Assembly (NCBI GenBank): GCA_002299965.1
Contig: DBOM01000042.1
Span: 1 to 6,274 of the forward strand
Direction: 5' to 3'
DNA: 6,274 bases
DNA from: Caldiserica bacterium UBA646
Lineage (GTDB): Bacteria; Caldisericota; Caldisericia; Caldisericales; Caldisericaceae
The notes beneath the pieces were generated by a model. It did not search any database, was not told the DNA's origin, and saw only the letters and a list, made by a program, of their open reading frames with translations. The position numbers were made by a program, and so were the translations under genes. Of this stretch, positions 1 through 4,302 are shown one piece after another. The stretch's first letter is position 1; every line of letters begins with the position of its first letter.

Positions 1-28
1 AAGACTTGTTGTTTTTTTGTCGACCCAT
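1..28 (-). CDS. Start of a divergent gene, cut by the window edge
   Basis: Only nine codons can be read (MGRQKNNKS), running from an ATG at 28-26 off the left edge, so no family can be named. The case for a real gene rests on its upstream signals. A GAGAGGAG Shine-Dalgarno sequence at 41-34 lies five bases before the ATG, and a perfect TATAAT with an upstream TGC lies at 63-55, about 27 bases before the start. The start codon sits in the loop of a short inverted repeat, GTCGA/TCGAC (19-23 and 30-34). The peptide is basic and polar, which says little. It could be spurious; the next codons would settle it. Confidence 0.4.
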
Positions 29-54
29 CTCGACTCCTCTCATACAATTTTTTT

Positions 55-63
55 ATTATAGCA
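55..63 (-). promoter_or_regulatory. Extended -10 promoter for the divergent gene
   Basis: The minus strand reads TGCTATAAT, a perfect sigma-70 -10 hexamer with the TGn extension. No good -35 hexamer lies 16-19 bases upstream, which is tolerable for an extended -10 promoter. The expected start near position 48 would give a leader of about 20 bases that includes the Shine-Dalgarno sequence. Read as an archaeal TATA box, the start would fall inside or just after that Shine-Dalgarno sequence, so the bacterial reading fits better. Confidence 0.45.
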
Positions 64-84
64 AAAATTCAATAAAATATCTAC

Positions 85-113
85 TTGGAAACAAATTGGC
101 TTTGTGCTAAAAT
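85..113 (+). promoter_or_regulatory. Sigma-70-like promoter of the transporter operon
   Basis: TTGGAA (85-90, four of six matches to TTGACA) is followed after 17 bases by TAAAAT (108-113, five of six matches to TATAAT). A TGC extension (105-107) precedes the -10. Transcription would begin near 120, just at the AAGGTGA ribosome binding site (119-125), so the leader would be very short. An alternative is the AATAAAATAT stretch at 71-80 acting as an archaeal TATA box, with a start near 102. Matches like these are common in AT-rich DNA. Confidence 0.45.
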
Positions 114-134
114 TCATTAAGGTGAAATAATATA

Positions 135-446
135 ATGGCAAAAATGTATAAGATAAAAATAAAAATTATTGAAATTAGGGGCTCTGGAAAATGTCCCGCA
201 GGCCTAAAAGCAGGAGATACTTTTGATATCGACACTAATGGGCAACCTGTGCCTATTAATTTTTGTGGCTGGGCCTTTGTAACTTTATGGCCATTTATCA
301 CCCCGCTGCGATATGGTGGGACTTTGCCATGGGAAAAAAATCCTGATAAAGCTTATATTTCTTGCCCTGATCCAGATAATACAGTAATTTTTGAGCTCTC
401 AAGAGAAAATGATGAAAAAGAGCACGAAGAACCTCCTGTTTTTTAA
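135..446 (+). CDS. TIGR04076 family protein
   Basis: A 103-residue protein that resembles the small, uncharacterised TIGR04076 family. The family layout is recognisable: a short beta-rich start with a basic stretch, C20-P-A-G followed by a GD-F-D segment (about 20-32), an F-C44-G-W-A block leading into an aromatic L-W-P-F stretch (43-54), a GG-x-x-P-W turn (61-66), and a C77-P-D-P-D ending in V-I-F-E-L (77-88). The three cysteines (20, 44, 77) suggest a redox or metal role, but that is inference; no function is established. An acidic tail (about 91-99) follows the family core. The ATG at 135 is set by AAGGTGA at 119-125; the second Met (residue 4) is less well placed. It is the first gene of the cluster, and the permease begins 15 bases after its stop codon, in the same frame. 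Confidence 0.8.
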   Translation: MAKMYKIKIKIIEIRGSGKCPAGLKAGDTFDIDTNGQPVPINFCGWAFVTLWPFITPLRYGGTLPWEKNPDKAYISCPDPDNTVIFELSRENDEKEHEEPPVF

Positions 447-461
447 CATCTAACATTTATC

Positions 462-2162
462 ATGAGCACGGAAAAAACAAAAACTGAAAACATCTTTTTA
501 GAACTATTCCTTCTTGTTGCTCTTATTGCCCTTGCGTATATATTTTATAGAAAAGAAATTTCTGTCACTAGTTTTGTTTCTACTCTCTCCGTAAGACAGC
601 TTCCTTCATATGCTTTGCGTTCGTTATTCCGAATGACCTGTGCGTATCTGCTTGCGCTCTTATTTTCGGTATTGTACGGCTTCGCCGCTGCAACAAGTGA
701 AAGGCGAGCCCGAATCATGCTGCCAATCCTGGATATTTTCCAGTCAGTACCAATACTTGCTTTCTTCCCCGCTGCTATTTTCTTTTTTATTGCTGTCATT
801 CCAAGTAAATCCATTGGAGTAGAAATTGCCGCAATTTTTTTAATTTTTACTTCTCAAGTATGGAACATTGCATTTGGCATTTATGAAAGTCTCTCGACCA
901 TACCAAAAAACATTGCAGAACCTTACAATTTTTTTGATCCGCAAGGACGGCTACGAATACGAAGACTTCTCTTTCCCGCAATTATTCCAAAGCTTATTTA
1001 TAACAGCATAATGAGCTGGACGAATGGTTGGTATTTTCTCGTAGCATGTGAAATATTTGCAGTAGGGAGGGCCTCGTATCGGCTCCCTGGGCTTGGAAGC
1101 TTCATAATGGAAACCGCAACTCAGTCAAAAATTTCGTTAACACTACTCGGCATCCTTGTTCTTGTGTTAATAATTATTTTTATTGACCTCTTTATCTGGA
1201 AACCGCTTTCGCAGTGGTCACGCCGATTCCGATATGATTTATCACCCGGCGAAGAAGAAGCAAGCGAAGTACTGGAAATCGTTAGGACATTTTGGAAAAT
1301 TGTAGGTAATATCCTTCGAAAACTAAAACCACTCACTGGAAGAGCGGAAAATAATTTTTCACAGATTTTAAAAATCATACAAAACAAAATTGTTCATAAA
1401 TGCATTGCCGCGTTGTCTAAAATAATGGTAATCGGAATTATTACGGCAGTGAGTTACTTAGTTTATCTTCTTGCTAAGGGCGTTCCCAGCATCATAAACG
1501 AAATTACCTTTTTTGATCTTGTTGCAACTCTTAAGGGACTTTTATTCTCTTTTACCCGCCTTCTAATTGCATATCTTATATCACTTATCTGGACTCTTCC
1601 GATGGCAATTACTATGTTCTACCACCCTCGTGGTGCAAAAATTATTTCCCCGTTTATCCAAATATTTGCCTCAATTCCCGCGGTAGCAATATTTCCACTG
1701 TTTCTTTATTATTTTATTCAAATCCCTAACGGCTTGAATATTACTGCGATCATCCTTATCCTCACTGGCATGCAATGGTATCTATTATTTAACATATTCG
1801 GTGGATTGAAAGCAATCCCAAGTGATGTCAAAGAAGTTGTAGATTCATTTAAGCCAACAAAGTTTTTGAAATTCAAGAGATTGCTTTTTCCCGCATCGCT
1901 ACCTTCTCTTATGACCGGAACGATTACAGCATGGGGTGGGGGATGGAATGCTTTAATTATTGCCGAGTACATTAGTCTTAATGGAAAAATATATTCCGTC
2001 CCAGGTATTGGTAGTATTCTCAATACTTCATTGAACGAAGACAAGAAAGGAATATTTATTATTGCCCTACTAATTATGGTTTTCACAATCTTCTCAATTA
2101 ATCATTTTGTTTATCGTCCACTTTATGCTAAAATTTCTGGTAGATTCACAATGGAGGTATAA
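462..2162 (+). CDS. ABC transporter permease, two fused NitT/TauT-type halves
   Basis: Inner-membrane channel of an ABC importer of the nitrate/sulfonate/taurine type, 566 residues. Two binding-protein-dependent transport (BPD_transp_1) units are fused, so one chain can supply both membrane halves. Each half has about six hydrophobic segments (roughly 13-29, 56-76, 92-113, 118-140, 186-200, 226-246; then 321-339, 359-382, 397-418, 425-447, 487-503, 531-549). The ATPase-docking EAA-type loops are seen twice, 305 residues apart: from E153 to RRLLFP at 167-172, and from E458 to KRLLFP at 472-477. Other blocks repeat as well: SVPILAFFP (95-103) matches SIPAVAIFP (404-412), and LPGLGSF (208-214) matches VPGIGSI (513-519). 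A charged linker (about 250-318) joins the halves. The ATG at 462 has no Shine-Dalgarno sequence; an in-frame TAA at 444-446 rules out an earlier start, so translation may depend on coupling to the gene before. The stop overlaps the ATPase start (TAATG). The substrate is not predictable. Confidence 0.92.
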   Translation: MSTEKTKTENIFLELFLLVALIALAYIFYRKEISVTSFVSTLSVRQLPSYALRSLFRMTCAYLLALLFSVLYGFAAATSERRARIMLPILDIFQSVPILAFFPAAIFFFIAVIPSKSIGVEIAAIFLIFTSQVWNIAFGIYESLSTIPKNIAEPYNFFDPQGRLRIRRLLFPAIIPKLIYNSIMSWTNGWYFLVACEIFAVGRASYRLPGLGSFIMETATQSKISLTLLGILVLVLIIIFIDLFIWKPLSQWSRRFRYDLSPGEEEASEVLEIVRTFWKIVGNILRKLKPLTGRAENNFSQILKIIQNKIVHKCIAALSKIMVIGIITAVSYLVYLLAKGVPSIINEITFFDLVATLKGLLFSFTRLLIAYLISLIWTLPMAITMFYHPRGAKIISPFIQIFASIPAVAIFPLFLYYFIQIPNGLNITAIILILTGMQWYLLFNIFGGLKAIPSDVKEVVDSFKPTKFLKFKRLLFPASLPSLMTGTITAWGGGWNALIIAEYISLNGKIYSVPGIGSILNTSLNEDKKGIFIIALLIMVFTIFSINHFVYRPLYAKISGRFTMEV

Positions 2163-2929
2163 TGGCACTGGTAGAGCTAAAAAAAATCAAACAAATCTTC
2201 CCACTCAAAAATAAAGAATTAGTGGTTCTTGATGATATTAATTTTGTTGTCAATAATGAAGAATTTGTTGCACTTGTGGGCCCTTCCGGTTGTGGAAAAA
2301 GTACGCTCCTTCGAATTATTGCCGGATTGGTAACCCCAAGCTCCGGGAAGGTACTTTTTAAAGAGGAACCAGTAAAAGAAATTAATACCAACGTAAGCAT
2401 TATTTTTCAGACTTTTGGATTGCTTCCCTGGTTAGATGTTACGGAAAACATAACACTTGGATTAGAAGCAAGAGGATTTCCTCTGAAGGAACGATTACGA
2501 AAAGCTTTTAAATACATCGATCTTGTGGGACTGGAAGGTTTTGAAGAAGCATACCCAAGAGAGCTTTCTGGAGGAATGAAACAAAGAGTGGGTATTGCAA
2601 GAGCATTGGTAATGGAACCCGAACTTCTCCTTATGGATGAACCCTTTTCTTCATTGGATGCATTTACTGCCCAAAACTTAAGAGAGGAGATATTGAGGCT
2701 ATGGGGTTCTGGGGAGCTTTCTTTGAAATCTATCCTCATGGTTACACATAATATAGAAGAGGCTATCTATTTAGCTGACAGAGTCATTGTACTCTCTACC
2801 CACCCCGGCAAAATCATCAGTGATGTACCAATTGCACTGCCACGACCAAGAGACCGCGATAGTGTTGAATTCATAAAACTTTATGATAAACTATATTCGA
2901 CTGTTGTTACTAAAGGTTATAATTTATAA
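2162..2929 (+). CDS. ABC transporter ATP-binding protein, NitT/TauT type
   Basis: Cytoplasmic ATPase that powers the adjacent permease; 255 residues, the usual size for SsuB/TauB-like proteins. All nucleotide-binding motifs are visible: Walker A GPSGCGKST (40-48), Q-loop Q83 in IFQTFGLLPW (81-90; the LLPW is typical of this subfamily), signature LSGGMKQR (135-142), Walker B LLLMDEP (155-161, with E160 as catalytic base), D-loop SSLD (163-166) and switch histidine H196 in VTHNIEEA. The ending with STHPGKI and P-R-P-R is also normal for the subfamily. The ATG shares one base with the permease stop and is preceded by GGAGGT at 2153-2158, inside the end of the permease gene, so the two products are probably made in a coupled way. 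Relatives that carry an AAA-associated C-terminal domain are longer; here that domain is a separate downstream gene. Confidence 0.95.
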   Translation: MALVELKKIKQIFPLKNKELVVLDDINFVVNNEEFVALVGPSGCGKSTLLRIIAGLVTPSSGKVLFKEEPVKEINTNVSIIFQTFGLLPWLDVTENITLGLEARGFPLKERLRKAFKYIDLVGLEGFEEAYPRELSGGMKQRVGIARALVMEPELLLMDEPFSSLDAFTAQNLREEILRLWGSGELSLKSILMVTHNIEEAIYLADRVIVLSTHPGKIISDVPIALPRPRDRDSVEFIKLYDKLYSTVVTKGYNL

Positions 2930-2938
2930 AATATAAAA

Positions 2939-2970
2939 AGGAGGTGAATCCCGACAGGGAAACACTTATG
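2939..2970 (+). promoter_or_regulatory. Ribosome binding region deciding the start of the AAA-associated gene
   Basis: A near-perfect AAGGAGGTGA (2939-2947 region) lies 21 bases before the ATG at 2968, too far for normal use. A GTG that overlaps it (2944-2946) is in frame, but would have to serve as start while being part of the Shine-Dalgarno sequence. A weaker CAGGGAA (2955-2961) lies six bases before the ATG. I prefer the ATG at 2968. The strong upstream site may act as a ribosome standby or loading site. Confidence 0.5.
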
Positions 2971-3459
2971 GATGACGTATCACCATTGCCTGCTGTAGAT
3001 GTAGGAGAAATATTTGGAATGCTTGATTATTTGGACGAAGAGGGTGGAAGAACAGATGTGTATGCATTGGCATCTGATTTAAATCTTGAAATTGACGACC
3101 TCCTCCCGATTATAAAGGCGGCAGAATTTTTGGAATTTGTTAAAATTGAAGAAGGAGATTTAATTCTAACCAATTTGGGTAAATCACTTTTAGAGGGAGA
3201 TGAGAATAAAAGAAAGCTTATATTCAAAAAAAGCTTAAAAAAGCTTCCCATATTTAAAGAGCTTATTGAGTTGCTTCTGAATATGCCTGATAAAACAATC
3301 GATAAAAACGAACTTCTTGTTGTCTTACAACAAGAAATGAGAGAGACAGAAGCAAAAAATATGCTAAAAGCAGTTATAAATTTAGGTCGATATGCCGAGC
3401 TCATCGGATATAATCCAGAAGAAAAAGAAATCTACTTAGATGAACTTGGAGAGGAGTAA
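2968..3459 (+). CDS. AAA-associated C-terminal domain protein of the ABC module
   Basis: A 163-residue protein that matches the AAA-associated C-terminal domain (AAA_assoc_C, PF09821) over nearly its whole length. In many prokaryotes this domain is fused behind a NitT/TauT-type ATPase. Recognisable blocks are LPAVDVGEIFGMLDYL (7-22), GGRTDVYALASDL (26-38), DDLLPIIKAAEFLEF (43-57), GDLILTNLGKSLL (63-75) and RYAELIGYNPEE (141-152). The first part looks like a winged-helix fold, with GD-x-x-LT-x-x-G as the wing. It probably binds or regulates the ATPase just upstream; that is inferred from fusion in relatives and from position. The protein is soluble and acidic, without signal peptide or membrane segment. 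A start at the GTG at 2944 would add eight residues (MNPDRETL) outside the domain. The stop overlaps the next gene by one base (TAATG). Confidence 0.85.
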   Translation: MDDVSPLPAVDVGEIFGMLDYLDEEGGRTDVYALASDLNLEIDDLLPIIKAAEFLEFVKIEEGDLILTNLGKSLLEGDENKRKLIFKKSLKKLPIFKELIELLLNMPDKTIDKNELLVVLQQEMRETEAKNMLKAVINLGRYAELIGYNPEEKEIYLDELGEE

Positions 3460-3857
3460 TGATAGAAGAAACGTTTGTAATGATCAAGCCAGATGGAGTT
3501 AGACGAAATTTAATCGGCGAAGTCGTCAAGCGATTAGAACAGAAATTGATGACAATTGTCGACATTAGAATGGAACACCTTGACCAAGGTAAAGCAGAAA
3601 AACTATATGAAATGCATAAAGGAAAAGATTTTTTTGACATGCTTATTGAGTATACAATTTCTGGACCAGTAGTATTAATGAAAATACAGGGAGAAGAAGC
3701 AATAATGAACTGCAGGATTGTGATAGGAGAAACTTATCCTGAAAAAAGGAAAGCAGGTTCAATACGAGGCGACTTCTCTCCATATCTTACTGAGAATCTA
3801 GTACATGCGGCTTCCTCTAAGCAAGATGCCAAAAGAGAATTAGAACTTTTTTTCTGA
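3459..3857 (+). CDS. ndk: Nucleoside diphosphate kinase, short form with altered active-site loop
   Basis: Transfers the terminal phosphate of ATP to other nucleoside diphosphates through a phosphohistidine, balancing cellular NTP and dNTP pools. In 132 residues the family pattern is clear: IKPDGVRR with K10 (9-16), Y50, FF at 58-59, SGPVV (68-72), R86, T92, the IRGDF stretch with R103 (102-106), N113 and the phosphorylated histidine H116 in NLVHAASS, then E127 near the end. The usual loop after the histidine is H-G/A-S-D-S; here it is H-A-A-S-S, so the conserved serine and aspartate are replaced by alanine and serine. The chain stops right after LELFF, whereas most relatives run on for about 8-20 more residues. 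It is the last gene of the cluster, overlaps the previous stop (TAATG) and has GAGGAG (3451-3456) before its ATG. A run of seven T at 3847-3853 lies just before the stop, so a length error there would change the C-terminus. Confidence 0.9.
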   Translation: MIEETFVMIKPDGVRRNLIGEVVKRLEQKLMTIVDIRMEHLDQGKAEKLYEMHKGKDFFDMLIEYTISGPVVLMKIQGEEAIMNCRIVIGETYPEKRKAGSIRGDFSPYLTENLVHAASSKQDAKRELELFF

Positions 3858-3931
3858 AAAATTCAAATACTGAATAATTGTTGATTTGGACAAAATTACA
3901 AAATAAAAAATTTTTAATTAAGTCAAACAGC

Positions 3932-3999
3932 ACTCTTCGCAGATATATTATTTATGTTTGTAGTTTTTTCATTTAACAAAACGCTAACCCTGCAAGAGT
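3932..3999 (+). repeat. Ten-base inverted repeat with 47-base loop
   Basis: ACTCTTCGCAG (3932-3942) pairs with CTGCAAGAGT (3990-3999) over ten base pairs with one bulged C. It is the most GC-containing pairing in the region. Within the loop, TTTGT (3957-3961) can pair with ACAAA (3976-3980), giving a stacked hairpin. TTTT follows the right arm directly, but the tract is then interrupted, so it is at best a weak terminator of the upstream operon. It could also be a chance match. Confidence 0.4.
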
Positions 4000-4008
4000 T
4001 TTATAAAT

Positions 4009-4037
4009 TTGAATTTTTTGTCCTATTTCGTTAAAAT
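4009..4037 (+). promoter_or_regulatory. Sigma-70-like promoter candidate for the peptidase operon
   Basis: TTGAAT (4009-4014, four of six matches) is separated by 17 bases from TAAAAT (4032-4037, five of six). This is the same spacing and the same -10 hexamer as the promoter proposed before the transporter operon. Transcription would start near 4044, leaving a leader of about 255 bases before the peptidase ATG. An alternative TATAAA at 4002-4007 has no -35 partner but could be an archaeal TATA box. AT-rich background makes chance matches likely. Confidence 0.4.
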
Positions 4038-4067
4038 AAGAAAATGACAAAAAAGGATACGAAATGG
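4014..4067 (+). repeat. Two interleaved inverted repeats over the promoter
   Basis: TTTTTTGTC (4014-4022) is a perfect nine-base inverted repeat with GACAAAAAA (4046-4054). ATTTCGT (4025-4031) is a perfect seven-base inverted repeat with ACGAAAT (4059-4065), extendable to nine in RNA (4023-4031 with 4059-4067) if one G-U pair is allowed. The arms alternate (left 1, left 2, right 1, right 2). They flank the proposed -10 box; the first repeat is centred on it. They could be operator half-sites. RNA switching is less likely if transcription starts near 4044, because the left arms would then not be transcribed. Confidence 0.35.
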
Positions 4068-4120
4068 ATAAAATGAACAACAGCAAGTTAACAATAAAGT
4101 TCTTGCTTCATAACATATGA
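4064..4120 (+). CDS. Possible 18-residue leader peptide
   Basis: The reading frame encodes MDKMNNSKLTIKFLLHNI. AAAGGAT (4052-4058) lies five bases before the ATG, and the start lies about 20 bases after the proposed transcription start. Its TGA overlaps the ATG of the next small ORF (4117). No codon run suggests an attenuator for a particular amino acid. An ORF of this length is easily fortuitous; the support is its position, the ribosome binding site and the overlap. Confidence 0.2.
   Translation: MDKMNNSKLTIKFLLHNI
4082..4107 (+). repeat. Small hairpin in the peptidase leader
   Basis: AGCAAG (4082-4087) pairs with CTTGCT (4102-4107), and after a TT bulge AAC (4090-4092) pairs with GTT (4099-4101), closing a six-base AATAAA loop. 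There is no T-run behind it, so it is not a terminator. It lies within the possible 18-codon leader ORF. Confidence 0.35.
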
Positions 4121-4302
4121 TGGCAAATATCTCTGTTTATTCTACACTCAACAAGGATGCAATATTTCAAATTATGTCACGGATAAATCACAAAAATTAT
4201 ATGATATTAAATCAAAAATATACTTCGTGCTCTAAGTATCAACCGTCTCACCAATTTCAGGCACAGTACGATTTTTCAATCAAATTATGGGAGGTGTTAT
4301 GA
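4117..4302 (+). CDS. Doubtful 61-residue ORF coupled to the peptidase gene
   Basis: I recognise no family. The ORF begins with ATGATG, overlapping the stop of the 18-codon ORF, and its TGA (4300-4302) overlaps the peptidase ATG (4299), an ATGA arrangement typical of translational coupling. Against it, the composition (rich in Ser, Asn, Gln, Tyr; one Glu only) is unlike the Lys/Glu-rich neighbours, and no Shine-Dalgarno sequence precedes it. It may simply be an open stretch of the leader. Confidence 0.2.
   Translation: MMANISVYSTLNKDAIFQIMSRINHKNYMILNQKYTSCSKYQPSHQFQAQYDFSIKLWEVL
4289..4301 (+). promoter_or_regulatory. Ribosome binding site fixing the first peptidase start
   Basis: GGGAGGTG (4289-4296) stands just before the ATG at 4299. 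A further in-frame ATG at 4287 would place this site inside the coding region (adding Met-Gly-Gly-Val) and has no site of its own, so the ATG at 4299 is chosen. Confidence 0.7.

Larger units (their letters stand above)
3858..4298 (+). other. AT-rich intergenic and leader region with inverted repeats
   Basis: A 441-base stretch between the kinase and the peptidase genes without a confident gene. No classical GC-rich hairpin plus T-run follows the kinase. Weak candidates for termination are ATTCA/TGAAT (3861-3875), the T-tract in AAAAAATTTTT (3905-3915) and TTTTTT at 3964-3969. The left half holds an inverted repeat (3932-3999). The middle holds a promoter candidate and two interleaved inverted repeats (4009-4067). 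The right half holds a small hairpin and two weak small ORFs. I see no tRNA-like or known riboswitch pattern. Confidence 0.6.

Noticed and set aside
12..34. GTCGA/TCGAC hairpin with adjacent T-run as a terminator
   Set aside because: On the plus strand the T-run precedes the hairpin, and on the minus strand the run is of A; neither orientation gives a terminator.
1..75. Tail of an upstream plus-strand gene
   Set aside because: All three plus frames stay open for only short stretches and give low-complexity peptides; the minus-strand start with a good ribosome binding site explains the region better.
107..301. Minus-strand ORF of 64 codons over the TIGR04076 gene
   Set aside because: It lies opposite a gene with a recognisable family pattern and has no ribosome binding site or family likeness; it is a shadow frame. 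The same holds for the minus-strand ORFs over the permease, ATPase, AAA-associated, kinase and peptidase genes.
640..822. Plus-strand 60-codon ORF inside the permease
   Set aside because: It is in a different frame from a clear membrane protein and shows no family pattern.
3027..3404. Minus-strand 125-codon ORF opposite the AAA-associated gene
   Set aside because: Serine- and phenylalanine-rich composition is what the reverse complement of a Lys/Glu-rich gene gives; the plus-strand frame matches a known domain.
3861..3875. ATTCA/TGAAT hairpin as terminator of the kinase operon
   Set aside because: Only five AT-rich pairs, and the T-run lies before it, not after; too weak to call a terminator.
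3904..3921. AAAAATTTTT and TTAATTAA palindromes as binding sites
   Set aside because: Such short A/T palindromes are expected by chance in sequence of this composition.
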